Assembly (NCBI RefSeq): GCF_003265705.1
Contig: NW_020312968.1
Coordinates: 9,609,434 to 9,673,433 of the forward strand
Source of the DNA: Callorhinus ursinus
Lineage: Eukaryota > Chordata > Mammalia > Carnivora > Otariidae
Length of the DNA: 64,000 nt
Reading direction: 5' to 3'
The position numbers were made by a program, and so were the translations under genes. The notes beneath the pieces were generated by a model. The model had not been told where the DNA came from. It was given only the letters and a program-made list of their open reading frames with translations, and did no database searches. Every line of letters begins with the position of its first letter. The first letter of the stretch is position 1. Shown here one piece after another: positions 44,616-56,600 of the stretch.

Positions 44616-47600
44616 TCAGTGGGGGAGGGGCAGAGGGAGAGGAAGAAGCAGACTCTCCGCTGAGCAGGAAACCTGATGCGGGGCTTGATCCCAGGACCCT
44701 GGGATCATGTCCTGAGCTAAAGGCAGACGTTTCACTGACTGAGCCACCCAGATGTCCCAAGAAGGATGTAATTTGAACCACTGGCTTCAAGATATCTGAC
44801 CTCCAACAAAATATCATATAGGTCATTATTTCATGATGTCTTACTTGATGGAATCCTGAGTTTGGACAGCAATCGTGTATTTATTACCTTGAGTCAATGG
44901 TATGCAGATCGGTTCCAAGGGGCTCGTGGCACCTTCTAATCCTTCTGGCATGTGGAATGAAGGTCCCTACATCACAGGAGAAAAGAGCGTTATTTGTTGA
45001 TATTCAGCTCATCCCCCACCTGGACTCCACTGAACTTAGGAGCATGTTCAAGGCCCAGTGTCCCACTGTGCTCTGCACGCCAGGCTGCTTTTCCTACCAG
45101 CAGTCAACATAGCAATGAGAAACCACGGGCCATACCTGCTCCTGGTCTGTCTGGCTCACCACGGCTTCATAGGGAGGCGGAGGGCCCAGGGGACAGAACA
45201 CTTCCACACCTTTGATTCGTGCTCCATGGATGTGTGGGAGGGGAATAACATCAGGACCAACCATCCTAGGAAAAGCATCTTGGCATCAGGAAGCACAGTC
45301 TGCAGACTTCTTGTCTGACGTACTCACTTCTGCATGATGATGGCCTTTACCTCGGGCCGGTTATCCGCTGACAGAGCAGAAGACCCCTCACCCTTCCAAG
45401 ACAGTCTTTTGGCCCAGAAGCTGAGGGGGATAATCTCAGCTGGTGGAGTGCCCAGAGTTTCTGAGGCAAGTGACAACGTATAAAATGCAATACCATCATT
45501 TCTTTTGCATCCATGAGCCAAAAAGCAAGCAATCATCCACAAAGACAGAAAGCAGATTAGTGGTTGCTGGGGGCTGGGGCCTGGGGAGTGACTGCTGAAT
45601 GGGTACGGGTCACCCTGGAGGTGATGAACATGCTGCAAAACCAGATGGCAGTGGAGGTTGCACAATACCTCGATTGTACCAAATCCCACTCAACAGTACG
45701 CTTTCAAATGGTTCAACTCATGTTATGTCAACCTCACCTCAATGAAAGAAAAAACAGAACCAAGGACTTGGGGCAACTCAGTTATTTCTTACATTAGTAC
45801 ATGACAAAATTCTTGCCGGCGTTTCCCTAATGTCTGATTCATGGTAGAAACTCCCTATTTGTTAAATAAATATTTGAAGGTCTGAATTACTTTTTTCCAG
45901 GAAAGTGAACAACATCACAGCTCAAAGACAAAGCAGGATGAATCACAGAGTGACCCTTCCTAAATACAGTCAGTCAACAAACACTGGCTGAGCACTGCCT
46001 TCATGCCAGGCACTGGGGCTTTTGTCCTGTGAGTGGGAGACCCTCCATAGCAAATAAATAAATAAACCTCAAGATTTTCTGCCCGTGTTCATAGAAAACT
46101 CACACACACAAATAATCTAGATAATAAAGAGCCTAAATTGTAAAACGATAGTTTAAAATATACAGAAACTTGTTCCGTTTGACCAAACTTCCAGTTATAA
46201 AATAAATAAGTCCTGGGGGATGTAATATACAGCATGGTGACTACAGTTAATAATACTGTATTCCCGGGGCGCCTGGGTGGCTCAGTCATTGGGCGTCTGC
46301 CTTCGGCTCAGGTCATGGTCCCAGGGTCCTGGGATCGAGCCCCGCATTGGGCTCCCTGCTCCTTGGGAGCCTGCTTCTCCCTCTCCCGCTCCCCCTGCTT
46401 GTGTTCCTCTCTCGTTGTGTCTCTGTCAAATACATACATACATACATACATACATACATACATACATAATACTGTATTCCCTATTTGAAAGCTGCTAAGA
46501 GAGTAAACCCTAAAAGTTTTCATCACGAGAAAAACAATCCCGTAATGTTGTGTGGTGATGGATGTTAACTAGACTTACGGCTGGCGATCACTCCACAATA
46601 TACACAAATATGGAATCATTATGCCATACACCTGAAGCTAATAGAATGTCCTCGGTCAATTATATCCCATTTTAAAAAGATACAAGGAAGACCAGAAAAC
46701 CTGTACTCAGGCCGTGGAGTATTGGAGAATTGAAAGTGGAGAATGAAAATAAGAGGTAATAGCAAAAGTTTAATGCCCATTCTCCAAATATGAAAATGGA
46801 CATAAGCTGAAGGAGACGAGTGAAAGATTCTGGGCCAGTGGCACACGAGGGCTGCTTTTTTTAGAAAGGGGCTCTGTGGATTCATGGTTGTTTCATTTTA
46901 TTCCTGTGCCCATTTAAAAAAATGCAAATGGTGGAGGAAAAAAAGTTGAAAAAGATGCGATGCTCTGGATTTCCTAGCAGTGAAACCGTGGACGAGGGGA
47001 CTTGCTTTACTCAGTGAGCCCTAGGGACTCCTTCAGTCCTCTCCAGAGGGCCAGTCTTCAAACCTGAGTTAGCATGACCCCATGAGCCATCTTTCCAGCA
47101 CTCACAAATCCCCTGCCTTCCCCTCTCAGCCAGCTCCCCTCGTTTCTTCACTGCTGTGTCCTCCCCAGGAAAGCAAATACCCCCCGGCTTTGCCCGTTGG
47201 TTTGTTAGCTCTGGTGGTCCTTGACATTCCCCACCCAATGGCTATGTTCACAGAGAAGAGAGGGTTTGCTTGGGGCCCGGAGGTCAGGGGAACACACTTC
47301 CATTTTAGATCTTACACGACCATGGAATCCCTTTAAGAAGGGGGAGAGGGAAGGGGACACATTTTCTTTAAATCGACCACAATGAACGACTTCTTATGGT
47401 GGTAATTATAATGACCAAGAAAGCCTCCGTGTGACAGAAGGTGCTTCTAGGAAAAAAAGGAAGGTTCCTTTCCTACGAAGCAGTTCTCCTTGTTTCATCT
47501 CTTTTGGGTACAAAGGGATCTGTCGGGGGAAACAGGTGCGCTGTGTCCTGGCAGGTGTTTTCCTGACCCCTTATGGCCCCCAACCCTAGCTAGGGAGTAG

Positions 47601-50600
47601 AATCACCTGGGGAGGTTTGCAGACTATGGGAGGCCTAGGCCTTGTCTCTAGAAATTCTGCTCTAAGTGCCTGTGGTGGGGCCCACACAGATAAGGAGAGA
47701 TTTTGATCTCCTAAAACTCAGCTAAGTGGCCGTGTGGGGCTGCCACGCAGGGCTGTACTGGGCACGGAGTCACCCACAAGCAGAGCCTGGCACCACTTGA
47801 GTTTGGGTTCTGAACTTCATGAGGAAAAGGAGTGAGTTTACTATGTTCACCACTGAGGAATAAATGCCTGTGTTCAATTTTCCACAATGTTCCGTGCTCT
47901 GTAACACATTACATCCCATGGTACAACCAGGTCCCCAATTACAGAATAGGTGGGATGCTCTCCTTTTTGGTCCCAGCTCCAACCAATTTCTGAGGATGGG
48001 GGTTGGGGGGTTGGGGGGAGACTCCCTGGGGTCGTGGAGGAGGAGTGCACAGCCCCAACTGTCCTTACAAATCAAGTCACGAGTCAGAAACCCATCTTTG
48101 GATGGAAACCTTCACTGCAATCATGTTTCTGTTTATGGCAGTAATTTGAGAAGTCCTTTCTCAAGGAGGGACCAATGCATGAAGTGGTTGTATTTATAGA
48201 AGGTAAATAAATAAAGCCTTCTGAGAGGTAATAATACCTTGCAGGAAGTGGGGAGCTTGCATTGTGTGAAAACTCTTCACGTACCCGGTTGTGGAAATAC
48301 TAAAGAAAACATTCGTTACTATTCTTGCCTGCCTGCTTCTAAGAAAGAAAATCACCAGTTGGGGTCAAACAGTGTCTATAAAATGGATATATAAGAATCT
48401 AGCAGGGGCGCCTGGGTGGCTCAGTCGTTGGGCGTCTGCCTTCGGCTCGGGTCGTGATCCTAGGGTCCTGGGATCGAGCCCCATGTCGGGCTTCCTGCTC
48501 CGCGGGAAGCCTGCTTCTCCCTCTCCTGCTCCCCCTGCTTGTGTTCCCTCTCTCGCTGTATCTCTCTCTGTCAAATAAATAAATAAAATCTTTAAAAAAA
48601 AAAAAAAGAATCTAGCAAAGTCGGTCAAATGCAAAAATACCTTTGATACAATATGTATCTAAAAGTGAATAAATGTAGCCATTTAACAAGTAAAGTGGAC
48701 CGCCCTCTAGTATTGGGAGAATTTCAGAAAATGAGGCTGTTTGCCCATTGGAGATATGATCCAGGCCTCCAGGTATATACTTTAGGCCTAGCAGCGTCTC
48801 CTTTCCCACAAGGATGTATTACTTTAACACCCTTCCCCATGTTCATTCCCGAAAGTTCTGAATGATAAAGCCCTTGGTGAGAAGCTTATCTGGATTTGGT
48901 GAGGGGCAGTCTCGGGACTCAGAGGGGCGAATTCAGGGATGCACCCACATCCCAAAGAGTGGAAATACCCACACTGATAAGCATTACTATGGAGGAACCG
49001 AAAAGAGAAACGGAAGAGAGAAGGGCAGGCGGGGGAGGGGCGGTCTACGGGACAGAGAGACTCCTACACCTGCATGAGTCACTTTCCCTTTCTGCCACTG
49101 CAGGAAATTAAATCTGTCTGTTGCCTCCTCTTAGGTCAACCAAGGGCTCACCTACAATCTCAGAGAGCCACTTAATTCTTCTCCAAGACGGCATTTCTCT
49201 ATTTCTCTTCCCAACCACGAAATAACAGGCTTTTTTTTCTTTTTTACTGCCTTCCAACATGGCCCTCTACACACAGCCAGAGACTGGGCTAAGGTATGAG
49301 CAAATGTGTCCTTTGGTGCACAAAGACTATGTCTCTCTGGCCCCTGTAATTCTTGCCTCAGTCCCTAATACACTACAAAAGTCATCCTAGCCCCCCAAGC
49401 TTCAAAATTCCAGTACACCACCCCCTGAACAACAGGGAGGCTGAATTTCCCCGTGCATCCACGGGCGCCCCTCCAGCTCTTGGCCATCTTGAGCCCCCCC
49501 TAGGTGGGCGAGGAGGGGAGGGTGTGGAGATGGGGTGTAGGCATGACTCTGAGCAGCAGGTCGGGAGGTTACCCATGGAAAAGAACGTTAACAGTGTCTG
49601 GGCGGTAGCTCCCACTGGTGACCTGCTTCAAAGCCACATGTGGCCGTCCTGAGCATTAGCAAGAGGATTTCCAAAAACCCCAAGGCTGCCACCACATTTG
49701 TCTGACAACTCTCCACGTATGCCTTGGGGATTAAAAGCAGAAATTCCTGGCCCTCTGAATCTCAAGCTAAAGACATGAGTCTCTCTTACAGAATTCAGAG
49801 ACTTTCTTTTGGAAGCTTAAATATGGTTTGCTGATCCTTGAAATTTGGCTTAAGATCACTTCACCCACAAAGCCAACCCTGACTGGCTGATTCTTCCTTC
49901 AAAGCTCTCTGCAGCCCATTCACCATCCTGGGTCAGGTGGTCCTCCTCGGTGCACTCAAAATCTCTCTTTTGAGAATTATTATGATCCTTGCAACACTCA
50001 GCTGTAATGACCCAGGATGCGAGCTCCTTGAGAGGGGAAGGAGGCAGGTCTAAGTCATTTGAATGTCACCAACCCTGGGGGCGGGGGGAGGTGAATAGTA
50101 AGCAGCAGAGGACTGATTAAATGTTTGTCGAATGAATAAACGAAGTCATTCTTTAGAGAGGTACAATTCTAGAAGTCCATAACAACCAGACAAACGCATG
50201 CATCCTTTCCTTCTGTGGATAGTCTTTTCTGAGATTTAAGAAACAAATGATAAATTCTGAGCTAGAATTTGAAAAAGGAAACCAGCGTGGTGTCTATTTT
50301 TTCTAGACCAGGGAGAAGTCATGAATAATTAATCTCTTTTTAATGGCTTGGAAGAATGTCATGATTTGGGGCCCTGCTGATGGTGTTATAATGAACATCA
50401 ATTTGGCCTGAGCGTGTTTCCTGGGCAACCGCAGCTCTCAATCAAGTCACATGACAGCGACTGTCTCACTGGGTGTCAGTTTTCCTGGGAAGCTAATTGA
50501 AATGGAAAAAGTATATCCTTAGTTCGAGGTGGGACTTTTCTTTGGTTTCAGCCGTTTATCAGACAAAACAGCAGGGTGGGGAAGAGGGATAGAAAATCCT

Positions 50601-53600
50601 GAAAACGGGCGCCTAGCTGGCTCAGTGGGCACAGTGTACGAGGCTTGATCTCAGGGTCTTGAGTTCAAGCCCCACACTGGGCGTGGAGCCTACTTCAAAA
50701 AGGAAGAAAGAAAGAAAAAGAAAAAGAAAAAAAAAAGAAAATCCTGAAAAGTAACACCATCTGTCTAGATTTTGGAGAGAAGTAAGCTCATGCTAGAGGT
50801 CCTGGAAACCTTTCAGTCTTCCAAACGGAGGCCACCTCACAGATGGCTGGGGCGGGGGCACTCAGGAAGGCTACCTGCGGTCCATCCGGGGCGTGCACGA
50901 GTAAAATGTGGCGAAATAGGAGGGGGGCGGCACTGGCGGTACGAAGTCATCGGGGTCTGGGATCCGTCCGTGTTCTTCCACTTCTTCGGCAGAAATCTGG
51001 GATTCGTCCTAATGAAACAAGCACCTTGGTTAGTCAACAGCCTTCATGACAAAGGCTCCGTGGGCCACAGTCATGGTGCCACCTTGTATGGACTTACGAT
51101 GCAGGGTCTTCTGGCTGCAAATATCTGGAGGTAGCGAAGGGCAGCTGCTGCCAAGCAGACGGTGGTGGTCAGGGCGTTCAAGGCACACAGGGCGAAAAGA
51201 ACTTTCTAGGACAAGGAAACAGTAACACCACTGAGCGCGTCAAAGCTGATGACCAGGGGCGCCTGGGTGGCTCACTGGTTAAGCGTCTGCCTTCGGCTCA
51301 GGTCATGATCCCAGGGTCCTGGGATGGAGCCCCGCGTTGGGCTCCCTGCTCCGCGGGAAGCCTGCTTCTCCCTCTCCCACTCCCCCTGCTTGTGTTCCCT
51401 CTCTCGCTGTGTGTGTGTCTCTCTCTCTGTCAAATAAATAAATGAAATCTTAAAAAAAAAAAAAGCTGATGACCATAAGGCAATAGAAAAACTGTTTTAA
51501 ATAATAATAAAGATGTCACAATAAACCAATTCTCGTGGGAAGATGGATGCGAAGGACTTTGATGTCTGGCTCGTGGTAAGTGCCAAATGAATACTGGTTA
51601 TTAATATGGCTCTCATGCAGTCATATAAGCATTTTAAAAAACTTATCTTAGAGGCTTCCTGTCCCAGAAAGCCCTGGTATTACAAGTTTTCTTTTTGCCA
51701 GCATCAGAACATTGTCTGGAAATGTTCCTTCCAGAAGAGCAATGAGCGTCTCTTCTGAAGTTGGTGTCCCCAGTGATAGCAATTCCAGCCTCCCACTGGG
51801 GACGGCCTGCTGTTTTATTTGTGGCCACTGATTCTATTTTGGGAGCTATTGGCAGAGCTCCCCTGGGCACCCAGCTACGACAGCGCGGGGGGCAGGCCAG
51901 CCAGAGCATAAAGAGGGCATCTCTTCTCCAAACCCACGTCTCAAAATAGCCGTAAGGGCAATTCCAAAAGTTTCTTTTGCCACAGTCTTGGCTCCTTAGC
52001 GAGGCTTTCCCCAAGAGGGGTCTTGGCTCAAAGTTTGGGGGTGACTCAGCTACCAGAAATCCAGAAGCCAAAGACAGAAGGCCACTTTTACATTCTCAGA
52101 GAGCTGGCAGCGGAGAGACTCCTCCTTCGAACAAAAAAACAAACCCAAAACAAAGACCTGAAGAAAGCCCTCAGCGAGGAATTATCCAAGAACTAATACC
52201 TCACGGTTCACCAACTGATCTTGTCACTCACTGGGCTAATGAGCCCCAGTGAGTCAGGACTCAACTTTTATCCAAGTCCCTAACAAAGGGTAATTTTGTA
52301 CTTCTCTGCAACTGGTGTCATTTATTTTTAATCTCTCACTCATTCTAGTCGCTGCCTATGAAACAAGAGGTAAGGTGCATGAATGTCCCCTGCGTTTTCT
52401 AACTGCTTATCTGTCCTAAGCCTCTGTGTCTGGGCTCGGCAGCACCCAACAGCCCACGGGACTCACTGAAACTGACAAAGGAGCGTCACAACAAGGACAA
52501 ATGGGCAGGCAGTTGAAAGGTTTTGCCCAAAGCAGGGGTGCCTGGCTGGCTCAGCTGGTGGGGCATGCAACTCTTAATCTTAGGCTCGTGAGTTCAAGCC
52601 CCACGTGGGTGGAAAGCCTACTTTAAATAAAAAAAGTTAAGGTTTTGCTAAAAGCTGCATCATCTATGTGTAGCTACATTGTGCGTGTGCATGGATGGAA
52701 ACACATGTATACTCCTTTACATTTTTTGCTATCTTGTAACTCTTGAACACAAAGAAAGCCATCCATTCATTACTTAAGAGACACACAATCTGTGCTTCTT
52801 CCTGAAGTCACTCCTGCCTCTGGGTCACTGATGAGGGTTGGCTCCTATGTGCAGCCCAATTGATTGAGGGAGGTAACAGAGTAAGGCTATTTCAAATAAC
52901 TTTGCCTTATTTGAGGGCTCTCTAGTGTATTTACTGATGGGGGTGGGATCCGCTCAAGGTACCTTAAGTAGAAGGTGAACAGCGCTACAAGACTGAACCG
53001 GAAAGAGTTTCAAGGCATTTTCTTTGTCCGTGCATTTGGCTGGTTGAAATTCTTCACAACAGAAGCAAATCTTTCCTTCACCTAAGTCCACCTTAAAGGG
53101 GGAGAAAGGCAGAACCATAATTTCATTATTGAGAATAAATATGCAGGCTACATATTGGAGCACCAATCCTACAGAATGAGATATGGTGGTGTCTGGATCC
53201 ATCAGGATAGGCTAGGGTATGGTGTGGACGAGAAGGTTATTTCTTGAATATGCGAATGCCCACTGTAGGTCAGCAGGGTGCTCTGCTCATCTTAGTCCAT
53301 TAGGAACCCAGGTTGACGAAGCACACACCATTTTAGGATTAATGATCACTGTGCCAGAGAGATGGAGAGCACATGATAAAATGCACGTTGGCACTTAAAG
53401 TAGGGTTGCTGGATAAAATATGGGACACCCAGTTAAAAAACTATTTGCTGTTTATTTGAAATTCAGATTTAATTGGGTGTCCTGTGTTTTTACTTGCTAA
53501 ATCTCGTAACTCTAGCTTAAATCTTCCTCTTGCAAATGACCCTCATCGCTTTAGCTCACAATTGCCAAAGTGAATCTTATAGCCCTATCTAACTCCAAGA

Positions 53601-56600
53601 GGGCAAGGAAGTTCAAGCTACCATGTGCCCGTGAGAAACACGGTATATTTGATGAACAGTAGCCCTAAACCATGTAGGCTTAAGGAGATCCCTCAGTTTG
53701 ACATCTTCAATGTGGTCACAGATTTGAAGTGATAATATCAGTGATGAGTAATCTCTTACTTGTAGTGAAATGTTTTGCAAACTTGCAACCACTTTTTGAA
53801 GTCTCCCTTGACTCAAGTTGTGAGAATAAGCAACACCTGGTTTTGGTTAATTAAGACCCATAATTTCGGAGCAGAGGTTCATTCTTACTTGCTTTGCCTC
53901 TTGAATTGTTGAAGTTGGTTATTCTATTTTGGTTAAAAGGGAAAGCCATGCCTTTGTCATACTTGTTAAGTAGGCAGTTTTGACGGCACTTGCTGCAAAA
54001 TTCTTCAGGAATCTTTAAGAATAACTGAACGTCTACAGTGTTAGAGTTACTTAAGAGAGAAGAAGGGTCTTTTTTCTTATTGAATTAAGATTCTTACCTT
54101 CTAACTACACTTACTCTCTAGTTACCCTCTAGTAACAAATTTATGGTATTTTTCCAGATTAAGAGAAAATACAGTTCCTTATTACATAAGCTGATTAGGA
54201 AGCAAAGGGAAAAATTTCCACTAAAGATCACATATTTTCTTTGGATGTGAAACTTATATACACACACACAAAATTTACATACACAAATCTTAAGCATACC
54301 ATTTGCAGAATTTTAAGCAATGCACCCCGAACCCTTAACAACATACAGAACATAGCATCACCAGAGAAAATTCCATTGTGCCCTTCCCCATCAATCCCTG
54401 CCCTCCCACAAATACTTTTTTAATTTTTTCCACAAGGACTAGTTTTGCCTCTTCCAAAACTCCATGGATCCTATAACATTTCTTATTCTCCATCCCTAAA
54501 CCACACTGAAAAGGGTGCAATAGTATATCAAACACTGATGCCCAGATTTTGATATAAATTCTGCTTCTGATACAAAGAATTACAACAGCTAGAGTTACCT
54601 TGATGGACTCCATCTCCATCCATTCATCTCCACTTGGTTTCTGTCTTTTCCTGGTTTGCCCACAGAGACTGTTATCTCAACAATGTCCTCACACCTAGAT
54701 CCACAATCCGACCCCCAGACACACACAAAAGCAAAAGACTGTCTGAGTCTGAATTTTTCTTCCACTGTCTCACTTTTTTGAAGGCACATCCTGTTGCTAA
54801 AATCTACACTAGAGTTTTGCCTTCTAAGGGAAAACTACTGTGGCCATTCAGACAGGATTTCTCTAGGCAGGGTCTGGGGGGTGGGTATTTTATTTCCTCT
54901 CGGGGATCACTGGCTTTCTCTTAGCCCCTCTTCCATAAATTAATAATAGTCCTTACCCTGGGCTAAATTCAGCAGGTAAGTGTTATTCCTATTGGGCTTC
55001 TTCCTTTGAAGTCCAGCTGAGAACCCCCTGATTTAATACTAACAGTACTATTTAGTAGTTACAAATAAGCAGCCATCAGGTTGCTCCATTCTGTTCATGT
55101 GCCCAAGGCTCTCCTCTTGCCAAACACCAACCACGCTCGCTCACTTTTCTCAACACCGTGCAGTGCAGGTTTCCATTTCTTGTACTTACATAAGCTTCAA
55201 AATCTTACCTAAGGATTCTGCCTCCTGCAGGTAATATCCAGTGTCATCTTACAAAGTACTCCCCTCCCACTCGAGTCCATTCTTGGTAAAAGGTGTTCAG
55301 TTAAGAGAGAAAACAGGCCTGTGTGGGCCACACACACACAGCGGCATTATTCACACACAACCAGACTTGTATGTACCTGGAAACCTCATCTATCCGGAAC
55401 TTCCGGGCTGAACTGGTCCGGATGCAACAATTTTCCAGATGGGTGAAGGTTAATCTCTTTACACAAGGCTTTTGGGAAGTTTAATCATTGTCCAAATAAA
55501 AATGGGTATCAGTGGCTGTGCCCAGCTGACACGGGAGCCCTGAGGCTCTGTACAAAATGGTGCCAGGCAATGGTGCGTTTTGGATTTCTTGTTCTTTCTG
55601 TTCCTGACCCTTCATCTCCCTTCTTAATCCCTTTCTGCAAAGTTATTCCAACTTCTCTTCGATCTCTTAACCATCCACAAACAACCTTGTCCAAGCCTCT
55701 ACATGAAAATCATCCACCCTTCTACCCTGATACTATTCCCTGACCCACCATGCCCTCCCCGCCCTCTCCTCATCACCAGGATTATGGTTCTCAACACTGG
55801 CTGCTCATTAGCCTCTTCTAGGAAGCTTTCAAAAAAAGGAGGACACCTTCTCTTGCAATGAGGGAACTGCAAGCTAACATAACAAGGAGCTCTCACACCA
55901 GCCCCATCAGACTGACAAACACTAGACAGAAATGCTTACAGTTGGCAAAGGGTCACCGGTAGAAATATCAGTTGAACCTTTTAATAAAGGAACCGGCCAA
56001 ATATTTTAAATCAAAGATACTTATTCCCCAGCCACTTTGGGAAACTGTTTAGCAATTTCTTAAAGTTACACAGACCTACTTTTACCATGTGACTGAGCAA
56101 ATCCCACACCTCTTTATTTACTCAAGAGAAATGAGAAGGGACCCACAAGAAAAACCACGACTCTACAAAAATGTTTACAAGAGCTCTGTTCATAATACCC
56201 CCAAACTGGAAACAATGGAAATGTCCATCAACAGGAGAGTGGATTAAACAAAATGTGATATTTGTATACAATGAAATCCTGATGTGCAAAAAAAAAGCAA
56301 CTGACACAACACAAAATCATGGACAGATCTCAAAATTGTTGTGCTAAGCAAAATAAGACAGAGACAAAAAGGTATATACCCTATGACTCCATTTGGGTGA
56401 AATGCAAGAACAGGCAAAACTAATGTTCTGGATCTTGTTTGGGGTGTATACATGAGTGTGTTCATTTGTCAAGATGAATATATACATTGGTCAAAACTCA
56501 ATGAACTGCACACTTCAAGTCTGTGCATTTCACTGTAAATTTTACCTCCATTAAAAAAAACAGCATCACCAAAGGGTTGAACGTGGAACTTTTTTTTTTT

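Larger units (their letters stand above)
43238..44887 (-). other. ENTREP1 intron with G25 tract and a SINE
   Basis: Holds a pure G25 tract at 43635-43659 (C25 on the transcript) and the SINE at 44513-44758. Otherwise single-copy. Confidence 0.7.
45266..50874 (-). other. Large ENTREP1 intron
   Basis: Contains two ancient L1 3' ends, two young SINEs, one short SINE, an L2 trace near 45970-46020 and a MER5A-like fragment near 47580-47720. About 49000-50550 appears repeat-free. Confidence 0.6.
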
